Source of the DNA: CALVGQ01 sp964368495
GTDB taxonomy: Bacteria > Bacillota_I > Bacilli_A > Erysipelotrichales > Erysipelotrichaceae
Assembly (NCBI GenBank): GCA_964368495.1
Contig: CAYJAJ010000007.1
Coordinates: forward strand, 5,640 to 69,639
Direction of reading: 5' to 3'
DNA length: 64,000 bases
Shown here: positions 25,875 to 35,520 of the stretch, in pieces
Layout: each line of letters starts with the position of its first letter
How positions within the stretch are numbered: the stretch's first letter is position 1
The notes under the pieces: model-generated
Database searches by the model: none
What the model was told of the DNA's origin: nothing
Seen by the model: the letters and a program-made list of their open reading frames with translations, nothing else
Translations under genes and position numbers: made by a program

Positions 25875-26045
25875 TATACTAGAAATACCTAGAGGAACAA
25901 ATATATTTCCTACATTTTGATATAAGGGAATTCGGATGTTTTAACTTTGTGTGAAAACTGACTACGTGTCAGGATCCTAAAATTTTAAACAGAAATCCCA
26001 CCTGAATTTATTCGGGAATAATATCAACCTCTAGGCTATTTTTAC
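25875..26045 (+). ncRNA. Structured RNA candidate, possibly 6S RNA
   Basis: A promoter-like TATACT (25875-25880) precedes CCTAGAGG (25888-25895). That pairs with CCTCTAGG at 26028-26035 as a closing stem and is followed by a T-run (26039-26043). Inside, TTGATAT (25917-25923) pairs with ATATCAA (26021-26027), GGGA with TCCC, TGTTT with AAACA, and CTGAC with GTCAG at the tip. A side hairpin CCTGAAT/ATTCGGG lies in the 3' strand. A closing stem, internal bubble with side hairpin and apical arm fit the plan of Firmicute 6S RNA. As I recall, a 6S gene also lies next to aspS in Bacillus. The -35 box is weak. Confidence 0.5.
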
Positions 26046-26134
26046 GAATATTGGCATTTATTTTACTTAAAACTTGTAAAATAGTGAATTTGAATGTAAT
26101 ATATATATGAAGTTAAAGATAGGTGGTGTGGTGA

Positions 26135-26344
26135 ATGGAATTGTGGACGTCAATTGGATATACATTAGTTGGTCTTGCAATTGGTGGTGGATTAGGTTTC
26201 TTTTTTACTCGTAGATACTTTGAAAAACAAATCAAAGAAAATCCTCCAATTAATGAGAAGATGATTAGAGCAATGTTCTTACAAATGGGGCGTAAACCTT
26301 CAGAAGCACAGATTCGTCAAATAATGAAGTCAATGGGACAATAA
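26135..26344 (+). CDS. yneF: UPF0154 (YneF) family small membrane protein
   Basis: This 69-residue protein has a single N-terminal membrane helix (about 5-24), then a basic RRYFEKQIKENPPINEKMI segment and a QMGRKPSEAQI motif that are diagnostic of the YneF family. Function is unknown. In Bacillus yneF is in the same chromosomal area as plsY-parE-parC. The AGGTGG ribosome site and spacing support the ATG at 26135. Confidence 0.92.
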   Translation: MELWTSIGYTLVGLAIGGGLGFFFTRRYFEKQIKENPPINEKMIRAMFLQMGRKPSEAQIRQIMKSMGQ

Positions 26345-26346
26345 TA

Positions 26347-26370
26347 AGGCACAGAGTACTGTGTTTTTAT
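26347..26370 (+). terminator. Terminator after yneF
   Basis: A short stem CACAG/CTGTG with an AGTA loop is followed by TTTTTATTTT, 5 bp after the yneF stop. Confidence 0.6.
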
Positions 26371-26385
26371 TTTGGTCTACTGAAT

Positions 26386-26416
26386 AAAAAAAGATGAGTT
26401 TTGCTCATCTTTTCTT
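26386..26416. terminator. Bidirectional terminator between yneF and plsY
   Basis: The perfect 8-bp stem AAGATGAG/CTCATCTT has a TTTTG loop. It is flanked by an A-run on the left and T-rich sequence on the right, so it works for the convergent genes on both strands. Confidence 0.8.
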
Positions 26417-27037
26417 CTACATCCACGTGATTTTCTTTTCTTCGCCTTTTAGTAAATTATTAATATTTGATTTATGACGATAAACGATAAATAACCATAA
26501 AATTAAAAAACTAAATGTAACTTGATCAAACCCATTAAGATAAGCACTTACTGCAGTACATGTCCCGATAAGTATCATGCTTGAAAGTGAAACAATTTTT
26601 GTGAGGTATAATAATAGGAAAAATAATCCTAATGGGATTGCGGCCATCACAATGAATTGATTTGTCACAAAACTTGTTGCAATGATGTATCCAAATGCTG
26701 TAGCTACTGCTTTTCCACCTTTAAAATTTGCGAAAATAGGGAAACAGTGTCCGGCACATGCAGCAACTCCTGCAAGTACGCTAGCTTCAGGTATGAAAAT
26801 TTCACATAACACAACAGTGATAAGACCTTTTAATCCATCCATAATTGTAACGGCCAGTCCAACTTTAGCACCAAGTACACGTCCTGCATTTGAACCACCT
26901 AAATTTCCTGAACCATGCTTTCTGACATCTGTATTATAAAATACTTTCCCGATTACTAAGGCCCACGGAATTGAACCAAATAAATAACCGAATAATATAG
27001 CGACTATAACAGCAATGCTTATTTCAAAATCGAACAT
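26417..27037 (-). CDS. plsY: Acyl-phosphate:glycerol-3-phosphate acyltransferase
   Basis: This 206-residue membrane enzyme has about five helices. It carries the three PlsY cytoplasmic motifs: GSIPWALVIGK (about 21-31), HGSGNLGGSNAGRVLG (about 40-55) and GHCFPIFANFKGGKAVATAFG (about 96-116, split by the active-site loop). It starts phospholipid synthesis by acylating glycerol-3-phosphate. It is divergent from parE, as in other Firmicutes, with AAGGAG before the ATG. Confidence 0.95.
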   Translation of the reverse strand: MFDFEISIAVIVAILFGYLFGSIPWALVIGKVFYNTDVRKHGSGNLGGSNAGRVLGAKVGLAVTIMDGLKGLITVVLCEIFIPEASVLAGVAACAGHCFPIFANFKGGKAVATAFGYIIATSFVTNQFIVMAAIPLGLFFLLLYLTKIVSLSSMILIGTCTAVSAYLNGFDQVTFSFLILWLFIVYRHKSNINNLLKGEEKKITWM

Positions 27038-27149
27038 ATTAAAATCTCCTTAATAGCTAAATTTTATCATAAAGTAGCTAATTAAACTAGGAAATTCAAC
27101 TGAAATTTAGTATAATAGTGAGTGTTAAAAAGGAGATGAATAGAAGTTT

Positions 27150-29063
27150 ATGTCAAATATGGAATACAATGAAACAACTATTCAGATACTTGAGGGGCTA
27201 GAAGCAGTTAGAAAGCGTCCAGGTATGTACATAGGATCTACAGATAGTCGCGGGCTGCATCATTTAATTTGGGAAATTGTCGATAATTCTATTGATGAAG
27301 CATTGAATGGCTATGGAAATAAAATTACAATTACACTTAAAAAAGACGGGTCTTGTGTTGTTGAGGATGAAGGACGTGGTATGCCAGTAGGTGAACATGC
27401 TTCTGGGGTCTCCGCATTACAAGTAATTTTTACTGTGCTTCATGCAGGAGGGAAGTTTGGTGCAGAAGGAGGCTATAAAACATCAGGTGGTTTACATGGT
27501 GTTGGGGCGTCTGTAGTTAATGCCTTAAGTTCTTGGGTAGAAGTTACTGTCAATACAAAGGGTAAAGCATATCAAATGAAGTTTAGTGATGGTGGTAAAA
27601 AAATCAGTAAACTGACGGAAATAGGAAAAACAAACAAAACGGGAAGCCGAGTGCATTTTAAACCGGATCCGACAATGTTTTCTCATATTGAATTTAATAC
27701 AAATCTAGTAGCTGAAAGATTAAGAGAAAGTGCTTTTTTACTTCAAGGAATGGAAATGAACCTTGTGGATGAACGAAGCAATCTTACTGAAAAATTCTTT
27801 TATGAAGATGGATTGAATGCTTATTTGGATTTTTTGCATGAAGATCGAACGACATTGCATAGTCCAGTAACATTCAGTGGAAAAGTAAATGAAATTGTCG
27901 TTGATTGTGCATTTCAATTTACTGATGATTATCAAGAAAATACATATAGTTTTGTTAATTTGGTTCGCACTAAAGATGGTGGTAGTCATGAAGTTGGTTT
28001 TAAAACAGCATTTACAAAGTGTTTTAATGAGGCTGCACGCAAATTTAATTTATTAAAAGATAAAGATAAAAATTTTGAAGGTGCTGATGTTAGAGAAGGT
28101 TTAACAGCGGTTATTTCATTAAGTATACCTGAAAATTTACTTCAATTTGAAGGGCAAACAAAATCAAAATTAGGAACTCCTGAAGCTAAATCAGCCGTGG
28201 ATAGCGTAGTAAGTGAGAAGTTAACTTATTTTTTAGAAGAAAACAAAGAGTTAACTACTTCATTGATTAAAAAGATGCAAAAAGCTTCTTTAGCACGTGA
28301 AGCGGCTAGAAAAGCTCGTGAAGAAGCAAGAAAAGGGAAAAAATCTGGTAAAAGTGAGAAATTGCTTTCAGGAAAATTATCTCCAGCACAATCAAAAGAT
28401 ACATCAAAGAAAGAGATTTTCTTAGTGGAAGGGGATTCTGCAGGAGGAAGTGCAAAACAAGGTCGTGATTCCCGCTATCAAGCAATTTTACCCTTAAGAG
28501 GAAAGGTGTTGAACACTGAAAAAGCCTCGATGCAGGATATTGAAAAAAATGAAGAGCTAAACACAATTATTCATGCGATTGGTGCAGGAATTGGGCTTAG
28601 TTTTGATGCTGAGGAAAGCAACTACAACAAAATAGTAATAATGACCGATGCAGATACGGATGGTGCGCATATTCAAGTTTTGTTGCTGACATTTTTTTAT
28701 CGATTTATGCGTGATCTCATTGATAAAGGAATGGTTTATATTGCTCAACCTCCATTATACAAAGTTAGTAAAGGAAAAGAAGTTCATTATGCATATACAG
28801 ATGATGAATTGATAGACTTAAGAGAAAAGATGGGTAAAGTAGAGATACAACGCTATAAAGGACTTGGAGAAATGAATGCTTCTCAGCTTTGGGATACAAC
28901 AATGAATCCACAAACAAGACAATTAATTCAAGTTAAAATTGAAGATGGTATTTTAGTAGATAAGCGAGTGCATGTTTTAATGGGGGATAAACCACACTTA
29001 AGACGAGATTGGATCGAGAAAAATGTTGCGTTTACATTAGAAGATGAATACGAGGTGATGTAG
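27150..29063 (+). CDS. parE: DNA topoisomerase IV subunit B
   Basis: This 637-residue type IIA topoisomerase ATPase/TOPRIM subunit has GHKL ATP-binding motifs EIVDNSIDEAL (about 42-52) and EDEGRGMPV (about 71-79) and the glycine-rich lid SGGLHGVGASVVNALS. The TOPRIM motifs EGDSAGGSAKQGRD (about 426-439) and DADTDGAH (about 496-503) follow. Assignment to ParE and not GyrB rests on adjacency to plsY and the following parC, the usual Firmicute order. The nearest GGAG lies about 14 bp before the ATG, longer than ideal. A TATAAT near 27112 is a possible promoter. Confidence 0.93.
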   Translation: MSNMEYNETTIQILEGLEAVRKRPGMYIGSTDSRGLHHLIWEIVDNSIDEALNGYGNKITITLKKDGSCVVEDEGRGMPVGEHASGVSALQVIFTVLHAGGKFGAEGGYKTSGGLHGVGASVVNALSSWVEVTVNTKGKAYQMKFSDGGKKISKLTEIGKTNKTGSRVHFKPDPTMFSHIEFNTNLVAERLRESAFLLQGMEMNLVDERSNLTEKFFYEDGLNAYLDFLHEDRTTLHSPVTFSGKVNEIVVDCAFQFTDDYQENTYSFVNLVRTKDGGSHEVGFKTAFTKCFNEAARKFNLLKDKDKNFEGADVREGLTAVISLSIPENLLQFEGQTKSKLGTPEAKSAVDSVVSEKLTYFLEENKELTTSLIKKMQKASLAREAARKAREEARKGKKSGKSEKLLSGKLSPAQSKDTSKKEIFLVEGDSAGGSAKQGRDSRYQAILPLRGKVLNTEKASMQDIEKNEELNTIIHAIGAGIGLSFDAEESNYNKIVIMTDADTDGAHIQVLLLTFFYRFMRDLIDKGMVYIAQPPLYKVSKGKEVHYAYTDDELIDLREKMGKVEIQRYKGLGEMNASQLWDTTMNPQTRQLIQVKIEDGILVDKRVHVLMGDKPHLRRDWIEKNVAFTLEDEYEVM

Positions 29064-29066
29064 GTT

Positions 29067-31574
29067 ATGGCTAAGAAAAATGACTGGATAGAAAACACTG
29101 ATTACTTACCTGTAACTCTTGAAGATATCGTTTCTGAGCGTTTTGGAAGATATTCAAAGTACATCATACAAGAACGTGCATTACCGGATGTTCGTGATGG
29201 ATTAAAACCTGTGCAACGCCGTATTCTTTATTCGATGTATGTAGAGGGAAATGTGTTTGAAAAACAACACCGTAAGTCGGCAAAAACAGTTGGGAATGTT
29301 ATTGGTAATTATCATCCTCATGGCGATTCAAGTGTTTATGATGCCATGGTGCGTATGTCACAAGATTGGAAGATGCGAATCCCACTGATTGATATGCATG
29401 GTAATAATGGTTCGATTGATGATGATCCTGCTGCAGCAATGCGTTATACAGAGGCAAGACTTGCAAAAATATCTTCAACTATGTTAGAGGATATTGATAA
29501 AGAAACAGTGAGTTTTGCACCTAATTTTGATGATACTGAGGTTGAACCAACTGTATTTCCTACAAGGTTTCCGACATTGTTGGTTAATGGTTCAACAGGG
29601 ATTGCATCAGGATATGCAACAAATATTGCTCCTCACAACATCAATGAAGTTATCGATGCGACAATTGAACGCTTAGAATTTCCAGAATGTTCACTTGATG
29701 TATTGATGCGTCATATTAGTGGACCTGATTTTCCAACAGGTGGTATCGTTCAAGGGAAAAAGGGAATTGTTGATGCCTTTTCTACAGGAAAAGGAAAAGT
29801 AGTTGTGCGTGCAAAAAGCACGTTTGAACAAACAAAAACTTGTCAACAAATTGTTATTACAGAAATTCCATATGAAGTTGTAAAAAGTAATCTTATTAAA
29901 AAAATGGATGAAATAAGACTTTCAAAAGAAATAGATGGATTAATGGATGTTCGAGATGAATCAGATCGTAATGGACTACGCATTGTAATTGATGTTAAAA
30001 AAGATGCTGATATGAATTTAATCCTGAATTATTTCTATAAGACGACAGAGCTTCAAATTAACTACAACTATAATATGGTTGCAATCGTAAATAAACGCCC
30101 AATGCAAATGGGAATACTAGAAATGCTAGATGCATTTATTGCTCATCGTGAAGAAGTAGTTACAAAAAGAAGTAAATATTTGTTGGCGAAAAAAGAAAAT
30201 CGTTGCCATATTTTAGAAGGATTAATGAAAGCTGTATCGATAATGGATGAAATTATCTTTATTATTCGATCTTCTAAAGATAAGGCTGATGCAAAAAATA
30301 GACTTGAAGATGAGTTTAATTTTACTCCAATTCAATCTGAAGCCATTGTTACGTTGAGGTTGTATCGTTTAACTTCAACAGATGTGAAAATATTAAAAGA
30401 GGAATTTGCGATATTAATTAATGAAATGGAAGAACTTAAAACAATTTTAAGTAATCGTAAAGTACTGAAATATTTAATTATAAATGAGTTAAAGGCATTA
30501 AAAGAAAACTACGGAGAGAAGCGTCGTACAGAAATACAAGATGAAGTGGAAGAAGTAGTTATTCGAAAAGAAGACATGATTGCCAATGAACGAGTGATGA
30601 TTACTGTTTCAAAAGATGGGTATATCAAACGTGTTGGAATGAGATCATTTCTTGCCAGCGATAAAATATCTACTGGGCTAAAAGAAACAGATAATTTAAT
30701 TGGCACCCTTGAAGTAGATACTTTGGATACGTTACTTGTGTTCACAAATAAGGGGAATTATGGACTTCTTCCGATATATCAAATCAATGAGTCAAAATGG
30801 AAAGATATTGGAAGTCATTTAAACAATTATATTAAAGTTGATTCAAATGATAAAATAGTTAATGCAATTGTTGTGAAAAATTTTGAAACAGATGCATGGA
30901 TAGTAAGTGTTTCAAAAAATGGATTTATTAAAAAGTCACATATGAAATATTGGCATTTGCAACGAAATAGTAAATTAAGTACTGCCATGAAACTCAAAGA
31001 CGATGATGAGATGATAAAAACTTTTATTTCATATCGTGATGATGAGGTGATGTTGGTTACACAAAATGGTTATGCTTCACGGTATAGCTTAAATTTAGTT
31101 CCAGATACAAATACACGCAGTCAAGGAGTAAAGGCAATGAATCTATCTAAAGATGATCAATTGGCTTCAGCCTGTGTGTTAAATGATGATAAAAATGCTG
31201 TTTTAATCCTTGAAAGCAAAGGAATGATGAAAAGAATTAAATCATCAGACATTCTTGTTACTTCAAGACCTGTAAAAGGAGATTTAATTTTTAAAAAATT
31301 AAAAACTGCACAATTGTTTGTTCAAGATATTCGCAGTATTAATGCTTATGATGAAATCTGTATTGTAGATGACACTGTGCATAAAATTGTAGGAAAAGAC
31401 ATTCCATTTATGGGAAAAGATCAAAAATTTTCATCAGTAATTAATCTAAAAAATAACTGGTTTGTAGTACAAACCATTGAAGATGTAAAAATTATTGATA
31501 TTCAAGATGAAATTGTTGAAGAAAAAAATGAATCCATTAATTTGTCATTTTTCGATGAATCTGATTTCAAGTAA
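29067..31574 (+). CDS. parC: DNA topoisomerase IV subunit A
   Basis: This 835-residue cleavage-reunion subunit has GLKPVQRRILYSM near residue 48-60, the quinolone-resistance-region segment YHPHGDSSVYDAMVRMSQ (about 89-106) and the catalytic Tyr in AAMRYTEARL (about 122-131). Five or six beta-pinwheel repeats fill the C-terminal domain (from about 500). No clear GyrA box was found in the pinwheel, which agrees with ParC. It begins 3 bp after parE. Together they decatenate replicated chromosomes. Confidence 0.93.
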   Translation: MAKKNDWIENTDYLPVTLEDIVSERFGRYSKYIIQERALPDVRDGLKPVQRRILYSMYVEGNVFEKQHRKSAKTVGNVIGNYHPHGDSSVYDAMVRMSQDWKMRIPLIDMHGNNGSIDDDPAAAMRYTEARLAKISSTMLEDIDKETVSFAPNFDDTEVEPTVFPTRFPTLLVNGSTGIASGYATNIAPHNINEVIDATIERLEFPECSLDVLMRHISGPDFPTGGIVQGKKGIVDAFSTGKGKVVVRAKSTFEQTKTCQQIVITEIPYEVVKSNLIKKMDEIRLSKEIDGLMDVRDESDRNGLRIVIDVKKDADMNLILNYFYKTTELQINYNYNMVAIVNKRPMQMGILEMLDAFIAHREEVVTKRSKYLLAKKENRCHILEGLMKAVSIMDEIIFIIRSSKDKADAKNRLEDEFNFTPIQSEAIVTLRLYRLTSTDVKILKEEFAILINEMEELKTILSNRKVLKYLIINELKALKENYGEKRRTEIQDEVEEVVIRKEDMIANERVMITVSKDGYIKRVGMRSFLASDKISTGLKETDNLIGTLEVDTLDTLLVFTNKGNYGLLPIYQINESKWKDIGSHLNNYIKVDSNDKIVNAIVVKNFETDAWIVSVSKNGFIKKSHMKYWHLQRNSKLSTAMKLKDDDEMIKTFISYRDDEVMLVTQNGYASRYSLNLVPDTNTRSQGVKAMNLSKDDQLASACVLNDDKNAVLILESKGMMKRIKSSDILVTSRPVKGDLIFKKLKTAQLFVQDIRSINAYDEICIVDDTVHKIVGKDIPFMGKDQKFSSVINLKNNWFVVQTIEDVKIIDIQDEIVEEKNESINLSFFDESDFK

Positions 31575-31693
31575 TGATAAACCTATAGTTCATCATCACT
31601 CAAGATTTTACAGATCGAATGATCTTATTTGATAACTGGTCAATTATTTTTGGAGTATGTGTATTGTTTCAATCGACATGTGCTCGCTTAACT

Positions 31694-31725
31694 AAAAAAA
31701 CTCATAATTTGTGAGTTTTTTTCTT
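31694..31725 (+). terminator. Terminator after parC
   Basis: AAAAAACTCA pairs with TGAGTTTTTT around a short AT-rich loop, followed by further T residues. It lies about 120 bp after the parC stop, and the A-rich left arm could also serve the convergent flavodoxin gene. Confidence 0.8.
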
Positions 31726-31739
31726 AGTGATTATAATTC

Positions 31740-32138
31740 TTAGGAATTTATATTTAAAGGAATGTCATCAATATTTTTTCCAATTAAATCAATGATTTGT
31801 TTGTATCCATCTCTTTCTTTTAGTTTAGTCGCTAAAGATGTTGGAATGAGAATCAATTTTTCTTTGTTAACAGTATTGATAAAACTACGAACAGCAGGGG
31901 GAAACCCGCTTGCCCAAATTGGAAAAACAACAATGATATCATCATCAAAATTTGGCTCATTATAAGAGGCATTACTTGATTCTTTTTTTGAAGACATTTT
32001 TCCTCCCTTTAAAAAATTGAGAGCTCCATTCCAATTTTCATCATCCGTAATCTCATTTGTGTTTGTGGTGTAGCTTAAAGCAAGTTTTTCAGCTATTTTT
32101 CTGCTTCGTCCAGTTCGACTGAAATAATATATTTGCAT
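31740..32138 (-). CDS. Flavodoxin-like protein
   Basis: This 132-residue flavodoxin-fold protein has an opening phosphate-binding strand-loop YYFSRTGRSRKIAEKL (about 4-19) that matches the FMN loop pattern, then DDDIIVVFPIWASGFPPAVRSFI (split around residue 70-92), the aromatic second loop. It could carry electrons or act as a small flavoprotein reductase. The ATG at 32138 has GAGGAG 7-8 bp upstream; a 13-residue longer reading has no ribosome site. It stands alone between the parC terminator and the tRNA gene. Confidence 0.75.
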   Translation of the reverse strand: MQIYYFSRTGRSRKIAEKLALSYTTNTNEITDDENWNGALNFLKGGKMSSKKESSNASYNEPNFDDDIIVVFPIWASGFPPAVRSFINTVNKEKLILIPTSLATKLKERDGYKQIIDLIGKNIDDIPLNINS

Positions 32139-32232
32139 CTTTTTTCTCCTCAACATTTCTTTGTTTGTTAAAAACATTGTATACTATAATTCTCAATAAA
32201 AAAAGCCTTTATATAAGGCTTTATCTTTATAA

Positions 32233-32319
32233 TGGTCCCCAGAGCCGGACTCGAACCGGCATGGTATCACTACCGATCGATTTTGAGTCGATTGCGTCTA
32301 CCAATTTCGCCATCTAGGG
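32233..32319 (-). tRNA. tRNA-Leu (anticodon CAA)
   Basis: On the minus strand the acceptor CCCTAGA pairs with TCTGGGG (one G-T pair), followed by discriminator A and an encoded CCA. The T-arm is GCCGG-TTCGAGT-CCGGC. The anticodon stem ATCGA/TCGAT encloses CTCAAAA, giving anticodon CAA for codon UUG. A long variable arm (CGGTAGTGATACC) is as expected for tRNA-Leu. Length is 87 nt. Confidence 0.95.
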
Positions 32320-32434
32320 ATACCTAAATATTATATATTAGCCCTAGTTAAATATCAAGAAATATTTGAGAAACCTGACGAGAATCAATTTTTTATAAAG
32401 GTTTTCTATAATTAAGACATTGATTAATCAATGC

Positions 32435-32887
32435 CTATAGTGTGTTATCTAAGCGTAAATCAATTAAGTTTTGATAGATTTTTTTATAGTCGTTCTCTAA
32501 TTCTTCAACTGCACTTTTTGTTTCTTCATTCATATGAGCGTGTTTCTTTTTAAAATCTTGAACAGCTTTTAGTGCGTTATCAATTCCATTTATTGCTAAA
32601 TCAAGTATTTTTCTATCATCAGGCGATGTTTGTGCTTTAATCTTTTCAAAAAATTCTGCAACCAGTACAGATATTTTGGTCTCACCACTTGCTCTTACAC
32701 CAAGAGTTTTAATGTGATTTTTTAAATGTTTTTCATGGTTTTTAAAGACTTCAATTGAATTTACTAATTCATTTTTTAATTGATTAGAATTTGTTTCTTT
32801 GACGTAATCTAAAAAAGTATTAATTCCCATATTACAACCTTCTAATAGTGTAGTTAAATCATCGATGACTTGTTGGTTTGTTTGCAT
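32435..32887 (-). CDS. Ferritin-like four-helix bundle protein (DUF2383-like)
   Basis: This 150-residue, largely helical protein with charged heptads is suggestive of a four-helix bundle of the DUF2383/PA2169 type. No convincing di-iron EXXH pair is visible, so it may lack metal. Function is unknown. The ATG at 32887 has TAGGAGGA 7 bp upstream, whereas the longer reading to 32935 would start in a terminator-like region. It is downstream of rnj on the same strand but separated by a terminator. Confidence 0.6.
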   Translation of the reverse strand: MQTNQQVIDDLTTLLEGCNMGINTFLDYVKETNSNQLKNELVNSIEVFKNHEKHLKNHIKTLGVRASGETKISVLVAEFFEKIKAQTSPDDRKILDLAINGIDNALKAVQDFKKKHAHMNEETKSAVEELENDYKKIYQNLIDLRLDNTL

Positions 32888-32936
32888 AAGATTTCCTCCT
32901 ACATTTAGTATGAGTGATAATGTTGACTTTATCACA

Positions 32937-32965
32937 AAAATAAAACACGTTTAACGTGTTTTATT
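32937..32965 (-). terminator. Terminator downstream of RNase J
   Basis: The perfect stem AAAACACG/CGTGTTTT with a 5-nt loop is followed on the minus strand by ATTTTTGTG. It overlaps the last bases of rnj. Confidence 0.75.
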
Positions 32966-34745
32966 GACTATTTTTACTTGGACGTGGTCTTTTGTTTTGC
33001 ATTGCCAACATTGCCGCTTTTTGATTTAAAATTACAGGGATGACAATAGGGTTACGATTGGTTTTCTTATACAAGAATGGTTCTAGTGAACTACGAACAC
33101 AGTTTTTAAGTTCTCCAAATGTTGTTTTTTGTTGCATTCTTTTCTTTAAGGCTTCATAAACAATCATTTCAGCTTCTTTAAGAAGTGTTTGGCTTTCTTT
33201 GATATATACAAACCCGCGAGATACAATATTTGGTCTGCATAGAATTTTATTGTATCTTGAATCAATTGTAACAATAACTGCAACTAATCCGCTTTCAGCT
33301 AAGATGTGACGATCACGAATCACTGCTGTTGATAATCCTGTTGCATCGTGTCCATCAACATAAATGTCATCGGATTGAATCCGGTTGTTTGACATAAAAC
33401 ATTGTCCATCACGCATTACTACAACATCACCATTAGCACAAATGAATGTATTCTCTTTTTTTACACCTGTCTCTACAGCAGTAGAAGCATGGATTTTTTG
33501 CATTTTATATTCACCATGTACTGGCATAAAATATTCAGGTTTAATTAGCTGTAACATTAATTTTTGTTCATCTTGTCCAGCATGACCTGTCGTATGTAAT
33601 GATGTAAGAGGGCTATTAACCATAACATCAGCACCAGCACGAGTCAATTTATTTACGACTTGAGTAACACTGTTGGCATTTCCAGGAATTGGACTTGAAG
33701 AAAAGACAATGCTATCTCCAGGTTGAATAGATACATAACGATGTGTTCCATTCGCAATACGACTAAGTGCAGCAAGAGGTTCACCTTGACTTCCGGTACA
33801 AATTAAGCAAACTTTATTTGCTGGATATTGTTTAAGTTGTTCGGGTTTAATGAAATTGCTTGCTTTTGCCTTTATAATTCCCATTGCTCGACCAGTTTCA
33901 ACAACATTTTCCATTGATCGTCCGAAAATAATAATTTTGCGATCGCACTGAATTGCAGCTTCGATAATTTGTTGAACACGATATACGTTAGAGGCAAATG
34001 TGGCAACAATTAATCTGCCTGGAATTTTTCTTGCAATATCAAGTAATGATTTGGCTACTTTCTTTTCGCTTATGGAAAATCCTGTAACTGCTGAGTTTGT
34101 TGAATCACTCATTAACAATGTAACTCCAATTTGTCCAATATAAGCCATTTTTTGATAATCAGCATTGGATTCAACTGGACTTAAGTCGAATTTGAAGTCT
34201 CCAGTTTCTACGATTCTTCCATTAGGGGTGTTAATAAGTACGCCTAATGAATCTGGGGTAGAGTGAATAGTGTTGAAAAATCCTAAACTAAAATGATTGG
34301 TTTGAATTTTAGAACTCTCATTAATTTCAATTAATTTAACTTGACGTGACATTCTTCGTTCATCGAGTTTTTTTCTGATTAAAGCACAGGCAAATCTAGG
34401 TGCATAAATCATTTTTAATGGAATTGATTGTAAGAAAAATGGAATACCACCGATATGATCTTCATGTCCATGGGTAATGACTAATGCTTTCACTTTCTTT
34501 GAATTGCGTATTAAATAAGAATAGTCAGGGATAACATAATCAACTCCTAACAATTCTTCATCAGGAAAAATTACTCCGCAGTCAATCACGATGATTTCAT
34601 CATCATGTTCAATGCAGTACATGTTTTTTCCTACTTCTCCTAATCCGCCTAAAGCATAAACGAGTGTATCGTTTTTATTATAATCTGTACTATTATTTTT
34701 TTTTGTAGTTTTTTTGGGCGCTTTGTTTCTTGTAACTTCGCTCAT
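32961..34745 (-). CDS. rnjA: Ribonuclease J
   Basis: This 594-residue metallo-beta-lactamase/beta-CASP ribonuclease has the zinc motif THGHEDHIGG (about 93-102), further ligands in ETGDFKFD (about 180-187), the beta-CASP GSQGEP segment (about 341-346) and a C-terminal His motif HTTGHAGQDE (about 385-394). It matures and decays mRNA by endo- and 5' exonuclease action. Compared with about 555 residues for typical RNase J it has a basic, low-complexity N-terminal extension (KAPKKTTKK) of about 30 residues. J1 versus J2 cannot be decided from one copy. Confidence 0.92.
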   Translation of the reverse strand: MSEVTRNKAPKKTTKKNNSTDYNKNDTLVYALGGLGEVGKNMYCIEHDDEIIVIDCGVIFPDEELLGVDYVIPDYSYLIRNSKKVKALVITHGHEDHIGGIPFFLQSIPLKMIYAPRFACALIRKKLDERRMSRQVKLIEINESSKIQTNHFSLGFFNTIHSTPDSLGVLINTPNGRIVETGDFKFDLSPVESNADYQKMAYIGQIGVTLLMSDSTNSAVTGFSISEKKVAKSLLDIARKIPGRLIVATFASNVYRVQQIIEAAIQCDRKIIIFGRSMENVVETGRAMGIIKAKASNFIKPEQLKQYPANKVCLICTGSQGEPLAALSRIANGTHRYVSIQPGDSIVFSSSPIPGNANSVTQVVNKLTRAGADVMVNSPLTSLHTTGHAGQDEQKLMLQLIKPEYFMPVHGEYKMQKIHASTAVETGVKKENTFICANGDVVVMRDGQCFMSNNRIQSDDIYVDGHDATGLSTAVIRDRHILAESGLVAVIVTIDSRYNKILCRPNIVSRGFVYIKESQTLLKEAEMIVYEALKKRMQQKTTFGELKNCVRSSLEPFLYKKTNRNPIVIPVILNQKAAMLAMQNKRPRPSKNSQ

Positions 34746-34827
34746 GGTTACCTCTTTCTAAATTTATAATATTATTATTTGATGTATAAGATGCTTGTTA
34801 TTAAAATTATAGCACAGTTTTAAAAAC

Positions 34828-35403
34828 TTATTCAATTACTATTGCATCAGATATCTCATTAAATGGGTCTAACTTATTGATTCGATCATAAAAGAGCACA
34901 CCATCAAAATGGTCTATTTCATGTTGTAAAACTATGGCAGGATATCCGCTTGCGCGAATAATGATTTCTTTATCTTGCAACAAGTCAAATGCTTTTACTT
35001 TAATTCTAGCACTTCTGACTACATAGCCTTGATGTTCTCCTTCAACAGATAAACAACCTTCACCGCCTTTTAAATATGCTTTTTTTGCTGAATATGAAAT
35101 GATTTCAGCATTCGCTAAAGCATAGGCATGTATGATTGGATTTTCTTCTGTTGATTTGTCATCTTCACAGATAACAGCACACATTTTTTTAGGAACTCCA
35201 ACCTGAATTGCAGCGATACCAACTGCAGGTCTTAATCCTTTTTTTTCTGCAATTTCAGCATCTGTTGATTCTTCAACATACTTAAATAAAGCTTGTAAAA
35301 GCTCTTTGTCTTCTTTATTAAGAGGATAATCAATATCTTTTGATTTTTCTCTTAGCCTCATATCATTATCTTTGATAATATCATTCATGTTTAGTTCATT
35401 CAT
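34828..35403 (-). CDS. def: Peptide deformylase
   Basis: This 191-residue iron/zinc enzyme removes the N-formyl group from new proteins. All three motifs are present: PAVGIAAIQVG (about 59-69), EGCLSVEG (about 112-119) with the metal Cys, and QHEIDHFDG (about 159-167) with both His ligands and the catalytic Glu. The size and the N-terminal extension match the type 2 deformylases of Gram-positives. It lies about 80 bp upstream of rnj on the same strand; coupling is possible. Confidence 0.95.
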   Translation of the reverse strand: MNELNMNDIIKDNDMRLREKSKDIDYPLNKEDKELLQALFKYVEESTDAEIAEKKGLRPAVGIAAIQVGVPKKMCAVICEDDKSTEENPIIHAYALANAEIISYSAKKAYLKGGEGCLSVEGEHQGYVVRSARIKVKAFDLLQDKEIIIRASGYPAIVLQHEIDHFDGVLFYDRINKLDPFNEISDAIVIE

Positions 35404-35520
35404 AAGTACAACCTCACTAATAGTATAATGTTTTTTTCAAACATTTCAAGAAATATTATTATAACTCTATATTCCACCATACACAAGGATGTGTTAAAAT
35501 AATCTTTAAGGGGTGATGAT

